Shown here one piece after another: positions 1 through 5,143 of a stretch of 6,152 nucleotides of DNA. A model generated the notes under the pieces. The model did not search any database and had not been told where the DNA came from. It saw nothing but the letters and a program-made list of their open reading frames with translations. The DNA is from Methanomassiliicoccales archaeon. GTDB lineage: Archaea; Thermoplasmatota; Thermoplasmata; Methanomassiliicoccales; JACIVX01. Where the stretch lies: contig JAJRAG010000184.1 of the NCBI GenBank assembly GCA_028682925.1, positions 1 to 6,152 on the forward strand, read 5' to 3'. A program made the translations under genes and the position numbers. The first letter of the stretch is position 1; each line of letters starts with the position of its first letter.

Positions 1-482
1 AGGATGTTGTGCTGCCTCTTTATGCCCGCTACTGTCTCTTCGACATCGGTATAGTTAGTGCCCTGAAGCAGATATCTGGCCTTGCTCTCCCTGACGATGC
101 GGCCGAAGACCGTTTTGTAGAAGGTCTGGGTAATCGCCTCACGCTTCTCCTCTGGGTCGGTCAGACCTCTAAGTGCGTTGAAAAACTCGGCCTTGGCATC
201 GACGATTTCGACACTGACTCCCAGCTTCTCGAATACTTTCGCAACATATTCAGGCTCGCCTACGCGCATGATTCCGTTGTCAACAAAGACCGTCCTGAGG
301 TTCTCGCCGATAGCTTCATGACCTATCATTGTCACGACCGAAGAATCGACCCCACCCGACAGGGCGTTGATGGCCTTACCTTTGCCGACCGCTGCCGAAA
401 TGCTCTTTACTTGCTTCTTGACGAATTCCTCTGGCTTTAGTTCCTCCAGCTTGATTTCCGTTATGTCTGAGATCTTCTGCAC
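1..482 (-). CDS. guaAB: GMP synthase subunit B (ATP-pyrophosphatase), N-terminal part, cut by window edge
   Basis: This is the ATP-pyrophosphatase subunit of archaeal GMP synthase. The family adenylates XMP and transfers ammonia, supplied by a separate glutaminase subunit, to give GMP in the cytosol. The sequence shows the PP-loop SGGVDSS (residues 42-48), VDNGIMR (67-73), LRGLTDPEEKR (104-114) and LLQGTNYTDVEETVAGIKR (138-156). No glutaminase domain precedes it, as is usual in archaea. The 160 visible codons end mid-gene at the left edge. I chose the GTG at 482 because GGGGGAGG lies 4 nt upstream (487-494) and a TATA-like element sits about 40 nt upstream. An in-frame ATG at 554 would add 24 residues but lacks a ribosome binding site and lies upstream of the promoter. 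One oddity: many family members read IYPDxIES where this one has NYTDVEET, so a divergent subgroup or paralogue is possible. Family assignment is firm; exact XMP specificity is inferred. Confidence 0.88.
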   Translation of the reverse strand, partial: MQKISDITEIKLEELKPEEFVKKQVKSISAAVGKGKAINALSGGVDSSVVTMIGHEAIGENLRTVFVDNGIMRVGEPEYVAKVFEKLGVSVEIVDAKAEFFNALRGLTDPEEKREAITQTFYKTVFGRIVRESKARYLLQGTNYTDVEETVAGIKRQHNI

Positions 483-486
483 TGTT

Positions 487-494
487 CCTCCCCC
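487..494 (-). promoter_or_regulatory. Shine-Dalgarno sequence deciding the guaAB start
   Basis: The minus strand reads GGGGGAGG, then AACA, then GTG. The spacing and strength favour the GTG at 482 over the upstream ATG at 554, which has only an AT-rich leader before it. Confidence 0.65.
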
Positions 495-521
495 TGTGAT
501 GCTTTTGAATCGGAATATGCG

Positions 522-533
522 CTTAAAACCTTT
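522..533 (-). promoter_or_regulatory. Candidate archaeal BRE/TATA promoter of guaAB
   Basis: On the minus strand this reads AAAGGTTTTAAG, a purine-rich BRE followed by a TATA-like box. Archaeal initiation about 25 nt downstream would fall near 500. That gives a short leader carrying the GGGGGAGG ribosome binding site and the GTG start at 482. A nearly identical element precedes tRNA-Ile. Confidence 0.5.
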
Positions 534-768
534 CTTGATGTAATGTTTCGACATTATATCTGCCGAGTGTTCTGGTGGTCACCACACTGTTTGTCGAATT
601 CGGATTCGATTGAGATTCCTAATCAGCGCGTTTCTGGGAGGGCACCAATCTGATCTGCGTCCCTCGATGTCGTCGCTATTTCCTGTGTCCTCAAATCGCA
701 CCACTTTGTCTTTCAAATGCTCGAGAAGAACGTGCTCCACAGAAACGGAACCTCGGATACATTTGGGT

Positions 769-799
769 GTGGGAGTGGACCCAAGAAGATTTGGGACTA
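769..799 (-). repeat. Degenerate copy of the tRNA-Ile 3' end (candidate distal attachment site)
   Basis: Bases 769-794 match 4931-4956 at 23 of 26 positions (mismatches at 771, 779 and 786). After a one-base insertion, ACT also matches. The tRNA counterpart covers the 3' acceptor strand, the discriminator and most of the T arm, plus 7 bases beyond the 3' end. No matching 5' acceptor strand or anticodon arm is found here, so this is not a functional tRNA. Both copies have the same orientation and lie about 4.16 kb apart, as expected for attL/attR left by tRNA-targeted integration. The mismatches mean it is old, or that it derives from another tRNA fragment. Confidence 0.5.
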
Positions 800-1033
800 C
801 TACCAATATTGGCTTGGACGAAAGACACCCTGAACAGGTTAAGACACTTCGTTTCGCGGAGGGCTGTGAGAGACAGACCGAAACCCTTTGTCCTTTCTTC
901 TCCTTCTTTCATGTTCTCGGAACCGTACATCTGGACGATCTTGGGAAATCCCGAGTTCTCAAGGAGGAATCATAAGGCGTCCCTGCTCCATTTTCTGTGC
1001 TGTCTGTCATATTCCCACCAAGTTTACGCCAGT

Positions 1034-1040
1034 AAAAAAA
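1034..1040 (-). terminator. T-tract terminator after the STAND ATPase gene
   Basis: Seven consecutive T on the minus strand begin 10 bases after the TGA at 1051-1053. Archaeal RNA polymerase commonly terminates at such runs without needing a hairpin. Confidence 0.45.
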
Positions 1041-1050
1041 GGAGGATAGC

Positions 1051-3420
1051 TCATCCGCGACGACTACTCTGCACTTCTTCCCTCTTAATGCTCAATCGAT
1101 GTGCTTGATTAATATTTCCTAATCTCATATATATCTTGATAGCATTGTCAAGTTGGTCTTGCGCTTCCTGGATATGACCTCGCTTCTTGAGGTATTCGGC
1201 GAACCATGATCGCACCACCGCCTCCAACAATATGCCATTAGGGGTTGCCTTCATCATTCTCAATGACCTGTTGAAGTCTTCGACTGACATATCCCATTCA
1301 CCGGATGTCGCCTTCATTTCTGCTAATGACGCAAGGAAGAGACAATGCTCGGTCGAATGTATTCCCCATTTGAAGTCCTTGGACCTGTCGATGATCATGT
1401 CGTACAGACTTCTCGCTTCTTTCAATTTCTCTGATCTGATGCACGCATGCAATAGTCCTGCCGAGCTATTCAGAGTTATGAGGTCCATGTTGAGATCCTT
1501 GGCCTCCTCGTATCCCCTCCGTGCAATGGCGTATGCCGCTTCCAAATCATCTACGGAATCCAAAACCAAAGAGAGCTCAGTACTACCGAGGCTGATGTTC
1601 ATCGAGTCATTGAAATAGGAAGCAAGCTCGATGGAATCGCTAAGATCCCTTCTCGCCTCCTTGGCATTCCCCAAATGGAAATTCAGCATTCCTGCCTGGT
1701 GTAGAATGACCCTTTTGGCCAGCAGACTAGGGCAGCGCTGGAGCAAGGTCATGCCCCTTTCCGATGTCCTGATAGCATCGTCGACGCGTCCTATTGTGAG
1801 TTGGACATCAGTTAGATAGGCCAAGCAAAGAATCACATTCTCATCCTCTCCAAGAGCTTCGTACCTCGCTATGGCCGATTGAAAATATTTCTCCTTATCC
1901 AGCGCGTCTCTGAACTCATCGCACACATGCAATTTGCTCTTTGTCCTAGTCTTGACCTCAGGGTCTAGGCTCATTTCCATTGCCGTCTTGAAGTACGCCG
2001 AGGCTTCCTCCAATTTGCCCAATTCAAGGTTGACGTCTCCCAGACCCTCGTTTGCTCGAGCAATCATAGGCAAGGTCGAGGTACTGCCATCGTTCATGAC
2101 CAGCACTTGTTCGAAGAAAGGTTGAGCATCTGGAAAGGCACCCTTTCGAGCGAACTCTTCACCAGCCAATAGAGAGTACTTGATGCACCGCAAATCATCC
2201 TTGGCTCTGAAGAAATGGTCGGCCAGAGTACCGACTGTAACGCCCTTCTGGTCCTCCAATATGCCTCCGATCACTCTGTGTAGCTCCTCTCTCTTTGAAG
2301 GGGCGATGGAATCGTATACGGCTTGACGGACCTTGTCATGGGCGAATTGACAAACACCATTCTCTTGCGAAACGACCAAATATTCCGATTCAAGAGCTTC
2401 AAGTACCTCAAACAAGTCCATCATTCCTAAGGACATGGCCTGTGCTATCGTCCGAGGTTGGAATCTCAGGCCAATGACCGACGCCCATTCAAGGACATGC
2501 TTAGACTCCTTGGGTACCTTTTCTAGGCGGCTCTGTATGACCTCCAGTATCACTCTAGGAATACCGAAAGCCTTGGAGGTACCCATCCACATTCCATCCC
2601 TGAGTTCCAAGGCGTTTTCAGAATTGAGTAGCCTGGCCATCTCTATCGCGTAGAGAGGATTGCCTTCGCATTCGACTATCAGACGACGAAGGAGCGATGG
2701 TTCTAGCTGACCATCAAGTAGGATGGGGAACAGACACCTCATTTCAGAGTCGTTCAATCCTCTTAGGACGATCTCTTCACAAATCCCCTCTTTTTTCATG
2801 ATCCTGAGCACATCCTTCAATGGATGTACGTTTCCCAATTGATCCGGCCACAGATCCTCGGGCCGGTACGTCCCAACCAACAAGATTCTTAGCCCTTTTA
2901 TGTTCCTCGCCATGTAATGAAGCATCTGGATGGAAGACGAGTCAGCCCAATGCAAATCCTCGATGCGCACTATCAATGGTTGTTCTTTTGCTGCAGTCTT
3001 GAAAAAATCCAATAAGGCGAACAATGTATGCGAGGAGAGCATTTGTTTCGAGGAGGCTTCTCCACTAGCCTTTTCCGAATTATCTGAAAAAGAATCGAAG
3101 ATGTTCACCATCAAGGCCCTCTTTTCTTGTGAGTTGTTAACTGAGTGCGATGAACCGTTGTCTAGATACTGTCCTATAACCTCTACGAATGGAAGATAAG
3201 GTGATGGCCGACCCGGGATACATCTGCCGATCAAAGATACGCATCCCACCATTCTCGCTCTGGCTTCGAATTCTTCTATGAGCCTGGTTTTACCGATGCC
3301 TGCTTCCCCAGACACAATATACAGAGATCCATTAAGGAGAAGGGCATCTCCGAGAGCGGCCATTAACAACTCAAGCTCCAATTCTCTGCCTGCCAATGGA
3401 GGCCTCTGGAGTTCCTGCAC
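1051..3420 (-). CDS. MalT/AfsR-like STAND (AAA_16-type) ATPase with C-terminal TPR repeats
   Basis: This 789-residue protein is a probable cytosolic signal-transduction NTPase of the STAND class. An N-terminal GRE motif (about 11-13) leads into Walker A GEAGIGKT (38-45, Lys44). Walker B is LIVRIEDLHWAD (149-160), the signature of this family. A sensor-like LLVGTYRPED (180-189) and GNPLY (253-257) follow, then a winged-helix-like segment with FAHDKVRQAVY (359-369). From about residue 410 to 780 the protein is alpha-helical and TPR-like, for example LGDVNLELGKLEEASAYFKTA and AGMLNFHLGNAKEARRDL. I see no C-terminal LuxR HTH, N-terminal kinase, cyclase, nuclease or membrane segment. The GTG start is supported by AGGGGAG four bases upstream (3425-3431). 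Homologues are known as regulators or multi-domain sensors; ligand and output here are unknown. It is divergent from the hydrolase gene across 575 bases and ends in a T7 tract. An out-of-frame extension upstream (3421-3592) raises the possibility of a lost N-terminal segment. Confidence 0.85.
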   Translation of the reverse strand: MQELQRPPLAGRELELELLMAALGDALLLNGSLYIVSGEAGIGKTRLIEEFEARARMVGCVSLIGRCIPGRPSPYLPFVEVIGQYLDNGSSHSVNNSQEKRALMVNIFDSFSDNSEKASGEASSKQMLSSHTLFALLDFFKTAAKEQPLIVRIEDLHWADSSSIQMLHYMARNIKGLRILLVGTYRPEDLWPDQLGNVHPLKDVLRIMKKEGICEEIVLRGLNDSEMRCLFPILLDGQLEPSLLRRLIVECEGNPLYAIEMARLLNSENALELRDGMWMGTSKAFGIPRVILEVIQSRLEKVPKESKHVLEWASVIGLRFQPRTIAQAMSLGMMDLFEVLEALESEYLVVSQENGVCQFAHDKVRQAVYDSIAPSKREELHRVIGGILEDQKGVTVGTLADHFFRAKDDLRCIKYSLLAGEEFARKGAFPDAQPFFEQVLVMNDGSTSTLPMIARANEGLGDVNLELGKLEEASAYFKTAMEMSLDPEVKTRTKSKLHVCDEFRDALDKEKYFQSAIARYEALGEDENVILCLAYLTDVQLTIGRVDDAIRTSERGMTLLQRCPSLLAKRVILHQAGMLNFHLGNAKEARRDLSDSIELASYFNDSMNISLGSTELSLVLDSVDDLEAAYAIARRGYEEAKDLNMDLITLNSSAGLLHACIRSEKLKEARSLYDMIIDRSKDFKWGIHSTEHCLFLASLAEMKATSGEWDMSVEDFNRSLRMMKATPNGILLEAVVRSWFAEYLKKRGHIQEAQDQLDNAIKIYMRLGNINQAHRLSIKREEVQSSRRG

Positions 3421-3424
3421 TTTT

Positions 3425-3431
3425 CTCCCCT
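3425..3431 (-). promoter_or_regulatory. Shine-Dalgarno sequence of the STAND ATPase gene
   Basis: The minus strand reads AGGGGAG, then AAAA, then GTG at 3420. The 4-nt spacing equals that of guaAB and supports the GTG start, which places the GRE motif near residue 11 as is common for this ATPase type. Confidence 0.6.
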
Positions 3432-3450
3432 ATCGATATTTCGATGAATA

Positions 3451-3475
3451 CCATATTCACTATATTATCATATGG
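3451..3475 (-). promoter_or_regulatory. Candidate promoter and operator of the STAND ATPase gene
   Basis: A 6-bp inverted repeat, CCATAT (3451-3456) and ATATGG (3470-3475), flanks a 13-base AT-rich core whose minus strand reads GATAATATAGTGA. The core is a plausible TATA box about 40-50 nt upstream of the GTG. Transcription starting near 3440 would give a leader of about 20 nt. A dimeric regulator bound to the arms would occlude the TATA box; this is inferred from geometry only. Confidence 0.3.
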
Positions 3476-3976
3476 ACACATGATTTCAGCCTCTTGGAGA
3501 TGGTCAGGGGTTATTCTGCGTAACAGCAGCTTGATGGTCGGATTGAGTGGCGTTTTGAATTCTCTAATTTCAACCAATGAAGGGGCACACAATCAGCTCA
3601 GTAGTCAGGAGAAATGTGCCATTTCGATTCAGATGTTGCGCTACCACCCAAGGCTACGACAGAATGAAGATAGGATGGAAAGTATCTAGATTAACCTCCA
3701 GCTCATCTCGAAGAATTGATGTAAGATGGCCGAATTCTACAATGAAGATTAAGACCAATAAGCACGATGTGACTAGGTCCATGCGCATTGATCCAAGTAT
3801 TCGACAGGGCCAGACTTTCTTGAGGGCATCGCCAAAAAGGCTGCTACCTCGACATAAGCGATAACACACGGCCCAAATTCGAAAAACAGAAAAGCAGAAA
3901 TTGCTGACGATGAATTCTAGGTTCGCCAATTGGGGGCCGAGTAGGCCGAGAAAGAAAGAACTAGCTGTCATGCATA

Positions 3977-3991
3977 TTACCCTTGGGGTAA
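3977..3991 (+). promoter_or_regulatory. Interrupted palindrome over the hydrolase ribosome binding site
   Basis: TTACCC (3977-3982), TTG, GGGTAA (3986-3991) form a perfect 6-bp inverted repeat ending 4 nt before the ATG at 3996. The right arm contains the only G-rich ribosome-binding candidate (GGGGT). It could act as a DNA operator or as an RNA hairpin masking the start. The role is inferred. Confidence 0.35.
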
Positions 3992-3995
3992 GACG

Positions 3996-4490
3996 ATGAG
4001 GCCCGCATTATTGGTGATTGACATCCAGAATAAATGGTTGAGCTCGAGCCCTGGACTGAGGGCGAGCCTGGAGCAGAGGATCGAAGTGATCAACTCGGCC
4101 ATCGCCCTATTCAGGAAGAAAGGACTGCCCATTATTCGAGTATACCATGTGGACAAAGCGGAAGGGCCTCTGCTAGGCACGGAGGAGTTCGATTTCCTAC
4201 CGTCTATAGAAATAGCTGAGACTGACACCCAGGTGATCAAGAACTACCCCAACGCTTTCAATAGGACAGAGTTGGCGGACATCCTAGCCCTGAGGAAAAC
4301 AGACGTAGTGATCTTGTGCGGCTTGAGCGCGACCGGTTGTGTTCTGGCAACCTATGTGGGCGCGGAGGACCACGACCTTCATCCCTTCCTTCTGAGGGAT
4401 GGGGTCGCGGCTGGAACCGAGCAAAATGTGAGGTTCGCGGAGGAGATCTTCGAGACCCTGAGCGTCGGAGCTCTTATGCAAGCGCTCTGA
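3996..4490 (+). CDS. Isochorismatase-like cysteine hydrolase
   Basis: This 164-residue protein belongs to the isochorismatase-like cysteine hydrolase superfamily, which includes nicotinamidases, N-carbamoyl amidohydrolases, ureidoacrylate hydrolases and many uncharacterised members. The catalytic triad is visible: Asp9 in LLVIDIQN, Lys82 in VIKNYPNAF, and Cys115 in CGLSATGCVLAT. The region before the cysteine is the usual place of the cis-peptide loop. The length is slightly short compared with typical members of about 180-210 residues, and no signal peptide or membrane segment is seen, so it should be cytosolic. The ATG at 3996 places Asp9 where the family normally has it. A modest GGGGT ribosome binding site lies inside a small palindrome just upstream. 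No neighbour supplies a pathway: the divergent partner is a STAND ATPase. The substrate cannot be read from sequence; nicotinamidase is not favoured, because I do not see the metal-binding DxHxxxxxxxH arrangement. Confidence 0.85.
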   Translation: MRPALLVIDIQNKWLSSSPGLRASLEQRIEVINSAIALFRKKGLPIIRVYHVDKAEGPLLGTEEFDFLPSIEIAETDTQVIKNYPNAFNRTELADILALRKTDVVILCGLSATGCVLATYVGAEDHDLHPFLLRDGVAAGTEQNVRFAEEIFETLSVGALMQAL

Positions 4491-4502
4491 TCTCCGTTAG
4501 CT

Positions 4503-4586
4503 CTACCTCTCTGCCTTCAATCCCTTGAGGATCGCCAGCACTTCATCTGTGTGCTCTGGGACCTTGACATCGCGCCAGGTGCGGGG
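4503..4586 (-). pseudogene. Possible C-terminal remnant of an unidentified gene
   Basis: Between two TAG codons the minus strand encodes 27 residues including TWRDVKVPEHTDEVLAILK, then a tail ending KAER. The composition is well balanced, with mostly G/C third positions like the flanking genes. It has the look of a real C-terminus, but no start codon, ribosome binding site or upstream body exists in this frame; the sequence just upstream becomes AT-rich. The EHTDEVL segment faintly resembles C-terminal tails of CaiB/BaiF CoA-transferases, a weak impression only. It may equally be chance. Confidence 0.25.
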
Positions 4587-4682
4587 CTAATCAAGATACT
4601 AAGAATCACCCTGTCACATCTTAGCACTATTATTTTACCTATCGGGACTCGGAGAGCTTCGGGTTTTCGGATCGACTGGACA

Positions 4683-4694
4683 TGACATATGTCA
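4683..4694. repeat. Perfect 12-bp palindrome
   Basis: TGACATATGTCA is its own reverse complement and does not extend further. It lies in non-coding DNA about 100 bases upstream of the small ORF at 4784. It could be a dimeric regulator site, but no target gene is evident. Confidence 0.3.
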
Positions 4695-4783
4695 GAACTT
4701 ATGACTCTAGCGATCACGCCATGCGTCGGACCTTTGTTAGACGCCAATGACAGCTCAAGACGGCCATCGGAACCATTTGTGAG

Positions 4784-4918
4784 ATGCTTGAACATGAGAG
4801 AATCGGCACGACGAAGGAACATCTCGGATCCAACCTAGATGATCAAATTGGACTCATGCAAAGGCAGGACGACTGGATAAGAATTATGATGAAGGTCCCT
4901 GAAAAGGGAACCTTTTGA
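4784..4918 (+). CDS. Candidate small protein or C-terminal gene fragment (44 aa)
   Basis: I do not recognise this 44-codon frame. It runs from ATG at 4784 to TGA at 4916-4918, and the open frame extends upstream to 4751. The product is charged and amphipathic, with segments such as MLEHERIGTTKEHL and QRQDDWIRIMMKVPEKGTF. It is likely helical, with no cysteines, signal peptide or transmembrane segment. Codon use (GAG, AAG, ATC, GGC) resembles the neighbouring genes more than that of other open frames in this gap. No strong ribosome binding site precedes it (only GTGAG). It could be a genuine small protein, the last piece of a decayed gene such as a small regulator, or chance. The stop lies 19 bases before the tRNA 3' end, in the opposite orientation. 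Confidence 0.25.
   Translation: MLEHERIGTTKEHLGSNLDDQIGLMQRQDDWIRIMMKVPEKGTF
4892..4914 (-). terminator. Hairpin downstream of tRNA-Ile, possible terminator or processing signal
   Basis: On the minus strand AAGGTTCCC pairs with GGGACCTT (one bulged base) around a loop containing TTTT, starting 24 nt past the tRNA 3' end. The short T-run may end the tRNA transcript; the hairpin role is uncertain. It overlaps the end of the 44-codon frame on the other strand. Confidence 0.3.
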
Positions 4919-4937
4919 AACCAGCTAGGAGTCGGAG

Positions 4938-5012
4938 TGGGCCCAAGGAGATTTGGACTCCTGACCTCCCGGTTATCAGCCGGGCGCTCCAACCAGGCTA
5001 AGCTATGGGCCC
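4938..5012 (-). tRNA. tRNA-Ile (anticodon GAU)
   Basis: A complete 75-base cloverleaf is present. A perfect 7-bp acceptor stem GGGCCCA/TGGGCCC is followed by the D arm GCTT-AGCCTGGTTGG-AGC. The anticodon arm is CCCGG-CTGATAA-CCGGG, with anticodon GAT on the minus strand (plus-strand 4975-4977). A 5-base variable loop follows, then the T arm AGGAG-TCCAAAT-CTCCT and discriminator A. It reads AUC and AUU codons. No intron is seen and CCA is not encoded, so CCA must be added by nucleotidyltransferase, as in many archaea. The 3' end and adjacent 7 bases recur, imperfectly and in the same orientation, at 769-799. It is divergent from HMG-CoA reductase and has its own BRE/TATA element. Confidence 0.97.
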
Positions 5013-5040
5013 TTTTAGCTGACTGGAAATATGTCGTGCG

Positions 5041-5053
5041 TTTAAAAGCCTTT
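5041..5053 (-). promoter_or_regulatory. BRE/TATA promoter of tRNA-Ile
   Basis: The minus strand reads AAAGGCTTTTAAA, ending 28 bases before the tRNA 5' end at 5012. This is the expected archaeal promoter position. It closely matches the element before guaAB, which supports an archaeal assignment. Confidence 0.6.
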
Positions 5054-5107
5054 GCTCAATACTCCCCCTATGCTGGAGACCATCCTTTCAGATGCCCCGC
5101 ATAATCT

Positions 5108-5114
5108 CTTAATA
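5108..5114 (+). promoter_or_regulatory. Possible TATA box of HMG-CoA reductase
   Basis: CTTAATA lies 29 nt before the ATG at 5144. Initiation about 25 nt downstream would leave a very short leader. The alternative is an initiation site farther upstream in the 131-base divergent spacer. Weak match. Confidence 0.25.
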
Positions 5115-5143
5115 GTCATGAAGTCGATAAGCAATGGAGTGGA

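Larger units (their letters stand above)
483..1050. other. Intergenic, poorly coding region between guaAB and the STAND ATPase gene
   Basis: I find no convincing gene in this 568-base stretch. Open frames on both strands (for example 579-806 minus and 610-975 plus) have no ribosome binding site, no recognisable motif and cysteine/serine/arginine-rich compositions. It holds the guaAB promoter, two short palindromes at 575-585 and 594-609, a degenerate tRNA-Ile 3' end at 769-799, and the T-tract after the ATPase gene. It may contain decayed coding DNA, but nothing is identifiable. Confidence 0.6.
3421..3995. other. Divergent intergenic region between the STAND ATPase and hydrolase genes
   Basis: In these 575 bases I see no gene I can support. 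The proximal part holds the ATPase ribosome binding site and AT-rich promoter. A minus-strand open frame (3421-3592) reads into the ATPase gene out of frame. A 105-codon minus-strand frame (3654-3971) is rich in Cys, Phe and CGA/TGT codons and has no clear ribosome binding site. A GGCCGAG direct repeat lies at 3935-3950. A TTACCC/GGGTAA palindrome abuts the hydrolase start. Confidence 0.55.
4491..4937. other. Poorly coding region between the hydrolase gene and tRNA-Ile
   Basis: These 447 bases contain no supported full-length gene. They hold a short protein-like C-terminal scrap on the minus strand (4503-4586), an AT-rich stretch at about 4590-4640, a perfect 12-bp palindrome (4683-4694), a 44-codon plus-strand frame (4784-4918) and a hairpin just downstream of tRNA-Ile (4892-4914). 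A 101-codon minus-strand frame at 4517-4822 overlaps the first scrap in a different phase and has no recognised motif. The pattern suggests decayed or rearranged DNA next to the tRNA. Confidence 0.5.

Noticed and set aside
9..440. 143-codon plus-strand open frame at the left end
   Set aside because: It lies entirely antisense to the guaAB reading frame, which carries unmistakable PP-loop and GLTDPEEKR motifs. The plus-strand product has no motif and no ribosome binding site.
769..860. A second intact tRNA gene
   Set aside because: Only the 3' acceptor/T-arm side resembles a tRNA. No matching 5' acceptor strand, D arm or anticodon arm lies at the right distance.
940..955. Short inverted repeat CTTGGGAAATCCCGAG
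   Set aside because: Stem with almost no loop, one wobble pair, no T-run and no adjacent gene end; probably chance.
579..975. Overlapping open frames on both strands (75, 79 and 121 codons) in the guaAB-ATPase gap
   Set aside because: No ribosome binding sites, no family motifs, odd composition, and they overlap the tRNA-Ile 3' fragment. A short stretch around 706-740 on the minus strand looks faintly protein-like but cannot be extended.
3935..3950. GGCCGAG-TA-GGCCGAG direct repeat
   Set aside because: Two 7-base units only; insufficient to call a regulatory site or an array.
3654..3971. 105-codon minus-strand frame with hydrophobic stretches
   Set aside because: Codon choice (CGA, TGT, many A/T third positions) differs from the real genes, the ribosome binding site is poor, and hydrophobicity is explained by Phe/Leu/Ile-rich AT content. 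A membrane peptide cannot be excluded, but there is no positive evidence.
4517..4822. 101-codon minus-strand frame next to tRNA-Ile
   Set aside because: No recognisable motif and no ribosome binding site. Its end is in a different phase from the more protein-like C-terminal scrap at 4503-4586.
4885..4902. Possible C/D box sRNA (ATGATGA followed by CTGA)
   Set aside because: Only 7 bases separate the boxes, too few for a guide, and no C' or second D box follows at the right distance.
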